A program made the position numbers and the translations under genes. Positions 18,101 to 24,606 of a DNA stretch of 64,000 nucleotides are shown one piece after another (position 1 is the first letter of the stretch; the number at the start of each line of letters is the position of its first letter). This DNA comes from an uncultured bacterium (GTDB taxonomy: Bacteria; Bacteroidota; Bacteroidia; Bacteroidales; Muribaculaceae), in NCBI GenBank assembly GCA_905214715.1, contig CAJMMT010000001.1:62001-126000 (forward strand). The letters are read 5' to 3'. The notes beneath the pieces are model-generated. The model saw only the letters and a list, made by a program, of their open reading frames with translations, did no database searches and was not told where the DNA came from.

Positions 18101-18268
18101 GTCAAGGTCTGTGGCTGTGCCTCCCTTGCCGGTTTTGTCCCGGACTGTAACTCCAATCATTGGCTCGCCATCTTCGGTAGAGGTTACCGTGCCGGTTACT
18201 TCTATATTCTGAGCCATCAGGTTCAGACTGAAGAATGCCGCGAGCAATGTCAGTAATAATTTATTCAT
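15140..18268 (-). CDS. susC: SusC-family TonB-dependent outer-membrane glycan transporter
   Basis: The product is 1,042 aa, a normal length for the family. Residues 1-19 are a signal peptide (MNKLLLTLLAAFFSLNLMA). About 22-95 is a CarboxypepD-regulatory-like domain (GTVTSTEDGEPMIGVTVRDK). A TonB-box/plug region follows (LDELVVIGYGMVKKSDLTGS; VRIRGVGTINGASPIYVVDG; IEVLKDASATAIYGSRGANG), then the 22-strand barrel to the C-terminus ITY. There is no N-terminal anti-sigma-interacting (STN) domain, so it is not expected to be controlled by an ECF sigma/anti-sigma pair. That agrees with the divergently encoded membrane regulator. It imports glucan oligosaccharides with SusD. It is the first gene of the minus-strand PUL operon. 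Confidence 0.96.
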   Translation of the reverse strand: MNKLLLTLLAAFFSLNLMAQNIEVTGTVTSTEDGEPMIGVTVRDKTGKGGTATDLDGNYSLKVEKGATLVFSYIGYGQVEKKVTSDHLNIEMSPESDALDELVVIGYGMVKKSDLTGSVSSVNSDKLTKTPAASLSNALQGQVAGVTVNSLSGRPGKAAEVRIRGVGTINGASPIYVVDGVICDDINFLSTNDIEHIEVLKDASATAIYGSRGANGVIIVTTRGGLKNTPTRVSFNGYFGLQQRWKKLDVMNAKEFADTYVAINANANSKKYYQQNGFNKWLNMFKGLRSSDFAATVYDPEKNPTGFDYGSQDTDWQDEIFRTGKIQNYHLAVEGGSEKVTYSMSGSWYQQDGIIKGSDYSRFTGRLNTTFQAFPWLKLGENISFMSSVAKNAYESGDNAESAGANIISAAFAMAPWDPTHYPEGAKNRKGVDLSGHITPGTNFTNVTNPYSMIEYNHPKVRNERFVGNVFLDLSPVKHFNLHTSYNFDYRITTDKSFADAYVVSSYDKRDHNFLASSMARNYYWNVDNILSYNQSFGKHDISAMAGFTVEEYNYYSIGSSGSDILNPVDRNWFLSQVTDNFGRPGDSVARNRRQSWLGRINYSFDSRYLLTVNFRADGSSKFRENHWGYFPSTALAWRISQEKFMEDISFLSDLKIRAGWGKVGNDNIGNDAFTLKLFNTGPTFVDYVFGSNQQLANGAAVLTWINNGGHWENTEQWSAGIDFNFWNGMLSGSIDGFIRNTNDMLMPVNAPAHVGNRYAGMANVGKVRNKGIEINLEHRNRVNDWFNYSIGGNISFIDNKLVDLNGGSPIYSNYQNVQVVDYGFPLYYFWGYQYDGVYRSDEEVLEYLPGYTAASSPFHAGDAKYRDNNGDGVIDDNDRVNLGSSIPKINYGINLGAWIKDFDIQLFFQGIGGSKVYNQMRHRLESNGAESILSPVMADAWTVDNPNGSIPNPKNSINYYVSDRFLESNNYFRLKDLQVGYSLPKSILGSKGLSSCRFYLQCSNVFTLTKYSGFDPEVSGGVDYGNYPQSRTFIFGVNITY

Positions 18269-18446
18269 AGGTTAGATCTTGAGAATTTGATTTTTCAATT
18301 CTTTTGGAAAACTTTTTTCGATTCTCGAAATTTGTAGGTTTGCGTCTGAGAAAATCACACCGGGTATGTCTGCGTTAGATTTTAAGGTGTCGCTTTCCCG
18401 TTTCGGCCGTAAAATTAGTATGTCGGAGAAGTAAAGACATAACAAA

Positions 18447-18574
18447 TTACCCCTACTTAAACTCTACAATGATTATTTTTGACTCTACATAGACTTTACA
18501 TATATTTTTAAATTATTGATTAATAAATTACTATAAAAACATGTTGTAGAACATATTTTATTTCTTACCCCTAC
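18447..18574 (+). promoter_or_regulatory. Candidate operator: phased (C/T)TAC direct repeats
   Basis: TTACCCCTAC occurs exactly twice, at 18447-18456 and 18565-18574. Between them ACTCTACA occurs at 18461-18468 and 18482-18489, and ACTTTACA at 18492-18499. The (C/T)TAC cores at 18453, 18464, 18485 and 18495 are 11, 21 and 10 bp apart, which places them on one face of the helix. The second TTACCCCTAC lies just upstream of the regulator's -7 box. Binding by the adjacent LuxR-type regulator is inferred. Confidence 0.45.
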
Positions 18575-18581
18575 ATCACGA

Positions 18582-18589
18582 TAATTTTG
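18582..18589 (+). promoter_or_regulatory. Bacteroidetes -7 promoter element for the PUL regulator gene
   Basis: TAATTTTG matches the TAnnTTTG consensus exactly and lies 28 bp before the ATG at 18618, giving a leader of roughly 20 nt. A T-rich stretch at 18556-18564 sits where a -33 box is expected. Confidence 0.6.
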
Positions 18590-18617
18590 CATATTTGCAT
18601 ATCAAATTTGATTTATA

Positions 18618-21539
18618 ATGGATTTAAATCTGTTGAAAAGAACTCTCATGAAATCTTCCCGGCTTATAGGTCGGCTTTTCCTCCTGCTGATACCTCTCGC
18701 CGTGGTCGCCTCGGGATATCTCCCGGTAAGAAATTTTTCGCGAGACATGTATTCGGGCGGGGCCCAGAACTGGGGCGTGGTTCAGGATTCCTTGGGTAGG
18801 ATATACGTGGCTAACCGGGATGGCCTCGTTGTGTTCGACGGATCCCACTGGATGAAGCACACGCTTGCCAACTTCACCACTGTGCGTTCTTTATATTACG
18901 ACGCTTCCACGCAGAAAATATATGCCGGCGGCTCTGAAGAGTTAGGTTACTTTTATCCTGATTCCATTTCCGGTATTCTTAAATATAAATCTCTTCTAAA
19001 TAATTTCAAGGGCAATCGTCCCAATTTCACCGAGGTCTGGAATATCTTCGATACTGAAGATAAAATATGGTTTCAGTCCGATTTCTTCCTGATGGCACTC
19101 TCCACAGACGGGCGGATTTCATCTTACCGTGCTCCGGGCCGCATCTCGAAGTCGGCTTTGATAAACAGAAATATTTTCGTAGCTCTCGATGACGGTACGC
19201 TTTCGGTTTTCCGAAACTCCAAGTTCATTCCGTGTAAAGGTTCAGAGTCTCTTTACGGGAAGAAAATCGTGGCTATCCTGCCTTATATGCGGCAGAACGA
19301 GCTACTTATCGCTACTTCAACCGACGGATTGTTTTTGTATGATGGTAATTCCGTTCGCGAACTGGATACCGATATCTCGGATTTCCTGAAGGTTAACCAG
19401 CTTTTCTCGGCTGCCTGCGATGATAACGATTATCTTTTCGGTACGGTAAACAATGGGGCGGTGGTGAAAAATTTTGTTAATAATACTACCAAATTCATAA
19501 ATAAGAATACAGGTTTACAGAACAATACGGTGTTGTCGGCGATGTTTGACAAAAGCCACAACATCTGGCTCTCGCTCGACAACGGTCTTTCATATGCCGC
19601 TTACAATACTCCTTTGACCGAGATTGTAGGTGCATTCAACGGGGTAGGAGCCGGATATACCTCCATCAGGTCGGGTAACAATCTTCTCTTCGGTACCAAC
19701 CAGGGTTTATATTCTACTCCTTTCCCGATTCACACTTCGCCAAACCCATTGCCTCTCAAGAGAGAATTGGCCGGACAGATATGGTGTCTGACTGAAGTCG
19801 GCGGCACAGTTTTCGTTGCCGGCGATGCAGGTTTATTTGTTAACGATGGCATGGGATATTATCGTATTCCAGGTATAGGCGGAGTATATAAAATTTCTCC
19901 TTTGCCCAATCATGCCGACAGGGCGCTGGCATCGACTTATGACCGGTTCCATATTATTCGCTTCGATGGCTCAAGATGGGTCGATGACGGTCCTGTTTCG
20001 GGATTCAATGAATTAAGCGGTAATTTCTGCATCGATTCCAGAGGAATAATATGGATGAGCCACTGGCGAAGAGGTGTCTATTCCATGGTTTTGGACCTTG
20101 ATAATAAAAATTTTAGAAACGTTAAACTCTATAATAGTGGCAACGATCTCAAGTCCGATTACAATAATGCTGTGTCGATTATCGATGGCAGGCCTTATAT
20201 TTCATCTGACGATGGTTTCTATATCGTGGATTATAGCAACGGCAAGCTTGTTCCCGACAATCATATGAACGAGGTTTTCAACACCTATCCTGCGATGATG
20301 CTTCACCCTATGCCTGACGGAGACCTTATTATGGACGATGCCGACGGGTTTCGTCTTGCCCGCAGGAACAGCGATGGTAAGCTTGCCAAATGCGCTTCTG
20401 TGTTCAGAGTGGCCCGGGACAAGATTATGCATGGTTACCAGCAGCTAACTTCCATTTCTCCTCGTGAGATCATAGTCTCTAACCAGGATGGTTTCTGGAG
20501 TCTCGATCCTGACTATAGCTCTTCTTCCGACTGGTCGCCGCGCCCGTTCATAAACGCTATCTTCGCCAACCGCGATTCTCTGGTATATTCCGCTTCCCCT
20601 TCAGGAAAGGATAAATCGAGGCTTGTGCTCCCCTATAATCTGAATTCCTTGAGGTTTGAGTTGGCATTTCCTCGCTTCAAGAATCCCAATTCAGTACAGT
20701 TCTCTTCCTATCTGAAAAAATATGATAAGGATTGGACTCCATTCACGTCTGAGTCGTTTCGTGAGTATACTCGCCTCAGCGATGGTAAATACATTCTTAT
20801 GATCAAAGCCGTCGACCCGGAAACAGGTGAGGTTACTGAATCATCCTTTGAGTTTACGATTAAGGCTCCCTGGTACCGCACTACGCTTGCCTTGATAATT
20901 TATATCCTTATCTCATGCGGTTTGGTTTACGCCATTGTTTTGTACGGACGTATGAAATGGCGCAAATCGCAGAATGAACTTAGAATGAGGAAGGAGAAGG
21001 AACTGGAGTCGTTGAGAAAGAAGGCGGAACACGATGAGCTGCTTAAAGATGTGGAAATCGCCAATCTTAAGTCCGCCCAGTTGGAGCAGGATGTGAAACA
21101 CAAGAGTCAGGAACTCAGTTCTACAGCCATGAACCTTATCCGGAAAAACGAGATTCTGCAGGATATTTCGGCCGACATAGCCAAAATACAGTCTATGCAG
21201 GGTAGCGACAGGCCGGGAAGCCTTATAGCAAAGCAACTGTCGAAGATTCAGGCTGATATCGCCGGCAATATATCGCATGATGATGACCTGAAGGCGTTTA
21301 ATCAGAATTTCGATATCGTGTATGAGAATTATACTAAGCGTCTTATGGAGAAGCACCCCAATCTCAGCGCTGCCGACAGACGAATGTGCTGCTTCATTAA
21401 GATGGGACTCTCAAGCAAAGAGATCGCGCCGCTCATCAACATCTCCTACAAGTCTGTCGAAATGGCTCGCTATCGCCTGAGAAAGAAAATGAACCTCACC
21501 TCCGAGCAATCCCTCTCAGACTACCTTGAAAAACTATAA
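18618..21539 (+). CDS. Membrane-tethered PUL regulator: propeller, Y_Y_Y, TM, LuxR-type HTH
   Basis: The product is 973 aa. The start may be 18618 or the ATG at 18648, which directly precedes the hydrophobic signal-like segment SSRLIGRLFLLLIPLAVVAS. Residues about 40-680 are beta-propeller-type sensor repeats (NWGVVQDSLGRIYVANRDGL, KSHNIWLSLDNGLSYAAY). About 683-750 is a Y_Y_Y domain (YLKKYDKDWTPFTSESFREY, YILMIKAVD). One transmembrane helix follows (about 755-777, LALIIYILISCGLVYAIVLY), then a charged coiled coil (about 780-850). The C-terminal domain is LuxR/GerE-like (about 915-973, MGLSSKEIAPLINISYKSVE). There is no histidine kinase or receiver domain, so it is not a canonical hybrid two-component system. 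It is divergent from susC and probably senses a glucan oligosaccharide in the periplasm. Architecture is read from sequence; target and ligand are inferred. Confidence 0.88.
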   Translation: MDLNLLKRTLMKSSRLIGRLFLLLIPLAVVASGYLPVRNFSRDMYSGGAQNWGVVQDSLGRIYVANRDGLVVFDGSHWMKHTLANFTTVRSLYYDASTQKIYAGGSEELGYFYPDSISGILKYKSLLNNFKGNRPNFTEVWNIFDTEDKIWFQSDFFLMALSTDGRISSYRAPGRISKSALINRNIFVALDDGTLSVFRNSKFIPCKGSESLYGKKIVAILPYMRQNELLIATSTDGLFLYDGNSVRELDTDISDFLKVNQLFSAACDDNDYLFGTVNNGAVVKNFVNNTTKFINKNTGLQNNTVLSAMFDKSHNIWLSLDNGLSYAAYNTPLTEIVGAFNGVGAGYTSIRSGNNLLFGTNQGLYSTPFPIHTSPNPLPLKRELAGQIWCLTEVGGTVFVAGDAGLFVNDGMGYYRIPGIGGVYKISPLPNHADRALASTYDRFHIIRFDGSRWVDDGPVSGFNELSGNFCIDSRGIIWMSHWRRGVYSMVLDLDNKNFRNVKLYNSGNDLKSDYNNAVSIIDGRPYISSDDGFYIVDYSNGKLVPDNHMNEVFNTYPAMMLHPMPDGDLIMDDADGFRLARRNSDGKLAKCASVFRVARDKIMHGYQQLTSISPREIIVSNQDGFWSLDPDYSSSSDWSPRPFINAIFANRDSLVYSASPSGKDKSRLVLPYNLNSLRFELAFPRFKNPNSVQFSSYLKKYDKDWTPFTSESFREYTRLSDGKYILMIKAVDPETGEVTESSFEFTIKAPWYRTTLALIIYILISCGLVYAIVLYGRMKWRKSQNELRMRKEKELESLRKKAEHDELLKDVEIANLKSAQLEQDVKHKSQELSSTAMNLIRKNEILQDISADIAKIQSMQGSDRPGSLIAKQLSKIQADIAGNISHDDDLKAFNQNFDIVYENYTKRLMEKHPNLSAADRRMCCFIKMGLSSKEIAPLINISYKSVEMARYRLRKKMNLTSEQSLSDYLEKL

Positions 21540-21543
21540 CCAA

Positions 21544-21652
21544 ATAACCCAAGAACCCAAAGCCCAAGCCCTCAAAGCCCCCAAGCCCTCATAGCTCTCA
21601 TAGTCCTCATAGTCCTCATAGTTCTCATAGTCCTCATAGTTCTCATAGCTCT
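21544..21652. repeat. 9-bp period intergenic array (CATAGTCCT type)
   Basis: Seven regular units of CATAGYYCT (for example CATAGTCCT, CATAGTTCT, CATAGCTCT) fill 21590-21652. Degenerate units on the same 9-bp frame extend back to about 21544 (AGAACCCAA, CCTCAAAGC). The array follows the regulator's stop codon. Confidence 0.8.
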
Positions 21653-21661
21653 CAAAAAAAA

Positions 21662-21693
21662 ATTCAGCCGGCTGTTTTTTCAGCCGGCTGAAT
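21662..21693. terminator. Bidirectional Rho-independent terminator
   Basis: ATTCAGCCGGCTG at 21662-21674 pairs perfectly with CAGCCGGCTGAAT at 21681-21693 around a T6 loop. It lies between the convergent regulator gene (ends 21539) and the 21707-24541 gene. On the minus strand the stem is followed by a T-rich run (complement of the A7 at 21654-21660), so it can serve both. Confidence 0.8.
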
Positions 21694-21706
21694 CAATTCC
21701 AATTAT

Positions 21707-24541
21707 TCAAATAACTCTAATCGTCACCGCTCGTCGTTCACCGTCCGCTGTGCTGGCGGTAATCACGATAACGCCGCTGTATCCGTCCAGTTCCAACGTA
21801 GCCGGAGCCACTGCCGATCTGTGAAGCAATCGTCCGGTAATGTCGCAGACGGTTACATTCTTCATACCCTCGGCGAAGTATGCCTTGTTCCCTTTTACGA
21901 CGATGTCGCTCCGAGTTTCTCCCGGTACATAAATACCGCTTTCAAAAGATGGGTCTTTCTCTATCTTCAGGCAACTTACGTTGGCTGAGGTATTGCGGTC
22001 TACAAACATGCCTAATACCACATTGCCTGCCGGTACTATCGATATTTCGTCCGGTACTTCCTCTTCCAGGCCCGGTATAAAGGCATGTACCTTGTAAGTA
22101 TGGCTCTTCTTGCCATCACCCTCTCTTGTTACACGTCCGAATTCTTCAGCCGATGTGTCGCAATATCCGGCACGTAGAGAGAAGTCGCAGGTTTCTCCGG
22201 CATCAGTACCATATGTGTCGACTGTTACGATGTAGCGTGCGTTGTTCTCAAGATAGATATAGGGGGAGTAGATGCCGGCGGCATAATTGACATCGTCCCA
22301 TGTGCCACGTGCGAAGTATGCGTCGCCGAGAGCCGAGACTGCCCACGTGTAATAGGCGTCGTCGATTTTCCATTCATTGAAGTCGGCTTCATATGGCACC
22401 TCTTTTGCGTGGCCTACGAAAAGTCGGCAATCCTGAGGTTCTTTCTCTGAGCTTCCGTTGCTGTTATATATCTTGACGGTATAAGTGTATTCGCCTTCGG
22501 CCGGAAGAATATCTGTGTAGCTCATATTTACGCCGGGAAGCACATCCTCGGTAATCTCGGCTATGACTTCGCCGTTCCTGATGACTTCAGCCTTGCTGAG
22601 CGACTCCAGTTCGCGGCCTGCATTGTCAAGTGTAGGGTTGCTCCACGCTATGTGTGCCTTAAGCTCACGGCCTATCGGACGAGCCGCGATGCCGCTCGCT
22701 GTCTCGGGCAGTTGCTTGTGGGTTGTAAGAGATGCCTCGGAAACAGAGATGGTGTTGTATGCATAGTTTCCTGGAAGACCGTAATGGCGCCATACCAGAC
22801 AGTAATCTCCCTCTTTGTCAACGGGCATCACGACCTCTATAGGATTGAAGCCATATTCCTCCTGATTCTCCACGCCGCCGAGCTTGTGGTATGTGCCCGA
22901 TATATCATGCCGGTCGGTGCAGTAACCTACCTCGAAGCTATTTTCATGTGCCTGCACATTGCTTGTGAAGCGGTAATATCCAGGTGTGAGATGTATGTAG
23001 GGCGATGCCAGATAATCATCGGCAAATACACTGCCGTCAGAAGTCCCTGCCACGCAGGTGAAGTATTTCTGATACCATTCTTCGGCCACATCCCACGTAA
23101 GTCCGTCGCCGTTGGCATCTTCTATCGTGTATTTCTGCAATTCATCGTCGCCGGCGCTTGTCGTCTGTAGGTTGAACGGCATGGATGCCTCGGGACGGCC
23201 TACATATCCGGCCGATGCTGTTATTGGCTCGCTGTCGAGTGCCCCGTTGGTGCCGAACACTTTCACCGCGTAGCGGTATACTCCGGCTGTCGACGGCTCG
23301 TCGGTATAGGTGCCGGTCGCACCTGGAGTGATGCCTGAACTCAGTGTTGTCAGCACTTCTCCATTGCGGTATATATCGGCGTGGTCTATTGCCTCGAGTT
23401 CTCCTCCGAGATGGTTCTTCGACGGATAGGTCCAGCTAAGACTGACCTTAAGTGCGTCTCCGGGGTCGCTTGTGGCCTTAAGGTCTGAAATCAATGCCGG
23501 TACAACTGCATTGTTCTTTATCTTGAACGAAGTGAGGTTGTACCCCATATATGAGCCTTTCTCGGCGTGGGCACGGAGTGCTATGTAGTATTTCCCGGCT
23601 TCTGTGAACGATACCGGTATTTCGGCAGTCTCACCGAAGAGTGTAACGTCTTCAAGAGAAAGTAGTTTGCGATTAAACGAGGTAAGGTCTTTGTTGTCGG
23701 TGCCTGCATATATTTCGAGCGACCCGTAGGCGGTGTATTCCATGGTTATCAGGTAGTCGCCGGCTACGGTTACGTCAAGTGCGGGAGAGATGAACCAGTT
23801 GTCTTCTTTCTCTCCTTCGGCATAGTCGAATTCCGCGCGTTTGCTGAATGAGTTATAGCTCCAAGGGTTTGATACGGCGGCTTCGGGGCCGGCGAGGCTG
23901 CTCCACTCGTTGAATTCACCTTTGGTACTGAATTCTGTCTGATAGGGCAGTTCCCTTACTACCTCGGGTTTGACTATTACAATGGGATGGTCGCCCTCTA
24001 CGACCGCGAATCCGGTGCAATGCAGGTTGCCCTGATAGCTGTCTGAGCAGGCGAGTATCCCGAAATGGAAATCGCCGCTTGCAGTCGCGGTGAATGTATA
24101 TGATTTCTGTTCGAAGTCATCGCGGTTGGAATAATTCTCTTCTGCTATTATAGGCTCGGTTGCCGACAGGGCCGAGAGTGTGCCTTCCTGACCCATGAAG
24201 ACTTTGAAGGCTTCCCGGTCTCCTGCGCTTCCTGATGTCTTTACCCAGATACTCACGTTATACTGGGTGCCTTCGTTAAGTGTAATGGCCGGGGAAATAA
24301 GCATGGCATCGGGCTTCCCTGTCTCCCAGTAATGCACCACGCCCCCTGATGTCCCGGGGGTGGAATAGTCGCTTTCGCTGTCGTACGACCAGTATTTCTC
24401 ACTGGTTTTCTGTTGGGTCCAGTCGGAGCAGATGTTGTAGCTTTCGCCAAGGTCTGACTGATAGGGAACCGTGGCGGCACTGATTACACCGGCCGGGACC
24501 AATAGTCCCGCGAGTGCGATGCAGATTACGTTTCTGTTCAT
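21707..24541 (-). CDS. Large secreted cleaved-adhesin/FnIII-type protein with T9SS-like domain
   Basis: The product is 944 aa with a signal peptide (MNRNVICIALAGLLVPAGVISA). It has at least four jelly-roll modules of the gingipain cleaved-adhesin type (about 25-180, 195-345, 455-610, 715-860), recognisable by openings such as LPYQTEF and VPYEADFNEW and by phrases such as DNWFISPALDV, DYLASPYIHL and IYSPYIYLEN. Two fibronectin III-like domains alternate with them (about 350-450 and 620-710), each with an IYRNGEVL/VIRNGEVI strand. The C-terminus (VTVCDITGRLLHRSAVAPA) is a T9SS-like sorting domain. No protease domain is present. The role may be adhesion to host or food glycans or proteins; the substrate is unknown. 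It is convergent with the PUL regulator and downstream of the LRR gene. Confidence 0.78.
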   Translation of the reverse strand: MNRNVICIALAGLLVPAGVISAATVPYQSDLGESYNICSDWTQQKTSEKYWSYDSESDYSTPGTSGGVVHYWETGKPDAMLISPAITLNEGTQYNVSIWVKTSGSAGDREAFKVFMGQEGTLSALSATEPIIAEENYSNRDDFEQKSYTFTATASGDFHFGILACSDSYQGNLHCTGFAVVEGDHPIVIVKPEVVRELPYQTEFSTKGEFNEWSSLAGPEAAVSNPWSYNSFSKRAEFDYAEGEKEDNWFISPALDVTVAGDYLITMEYTAYGSLEIYAGTDNKDLTSFNRKLLSLEDVTLFGETAEIPVSFTEAGKYYIALRAHAEKGSYMGYNLTSFKIKNNAVVPALISDLKATSDPGDALKVSLSWTYPSKNHLGGELEAIDHADIYRNGEVLTTLSSGITPGATGTYTDEPSTAGVYRYAVKVFGTNGALDSEPITASAGYVGRPEASMPFNLQTTSAGDDELQKYTIEDANGDGLTWDVAEEWYQKYFTCVAGTSDGSVFADDYLASPYIHLTPGYYRFTSNVQAHENSFEVGYCTDRHDISGTYHKLGGVENQEEYGFNPIEVVMPVDKEGDYCLVWRHYGLPGNYAYNTISVSEASLTTHKQLPETASGIAARPIGRELKAHIAWSNPTLDNAGRELESLSKAEVIRNGEVIAEITEDVLPGVNMSYTDILPAEGEYTYTVKIYNSNGSSEKEPQDCRLFVGHAKEVPYEADFNEWKIDDAYYTWAVSALGDAYFARGTWDDVNYAAGIYSPYIYLENNARYIVTVDTYGTDAGETCDFSLRAGYCDTSAEEFGRVTREGDGKKSHTYKVHAFIPGLEEEVPDEISIVPAGNVVLGMFVDRNTSANVSCLKIEKDPSFESGIYVPGETRSDIVVKGNKAYFAEGMKNVTVCDITGRLLHRSAVAPATLELDGYSGVIVITASTADGERRAVTIRVI

Positions 24542-24557
24542 GTTCTATTAGTTAGGT

Positions 24558-24595
24558 AAGGCACCGCAAGGTGTATCCATCCCTTGCGGTGCCTT
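24558..24595 (-). terminator. Hairpin between the LRR and adhesin-like genes
   Basis: AAGGCACCGCAAG at 24558-24570 pairs perfectly with CTTGCGGTGCCTT at 24583-24595 (13-bp stem, extendable by one pair). It lies between the 24607-27861 gene and the start at 24541, both on the minus strand, suggesting the two are not simply one transcript. Confidence 0.65.
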
Positions 24596-24606
24596 GATTC
24601 GGTTAC

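Larger units (their letters stand above)
18269..18617. promoter_or_regulatory. Divergent control region between susC and its putative regulator
   Basis: This 349-bp A/T-rich region holds the promoters for both directions and no gene. The regulator-side promoter and the CTAC repeats are listed separately. For susC, the best minus-strand -7 candidate is TAATTTTA (complement of 18410-18417), one base off TAnnTTTG, but no well-spaced -33 box was found, so the susC start point is uncertain. Confidence 0.6.

Noticed and set aside
18269..18617. A small gene or riboswitch between susC and the regulator
   Set aside because: No open frame with coding character and no recognisable conserved RNA fold; the sequence is A/T-rich control DNA.
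21544..21652. CRISPR or coding repeat after the PUL regulator
   Set aside because: The period is only 9 bp with no spacers, and it lies after the stop codon.
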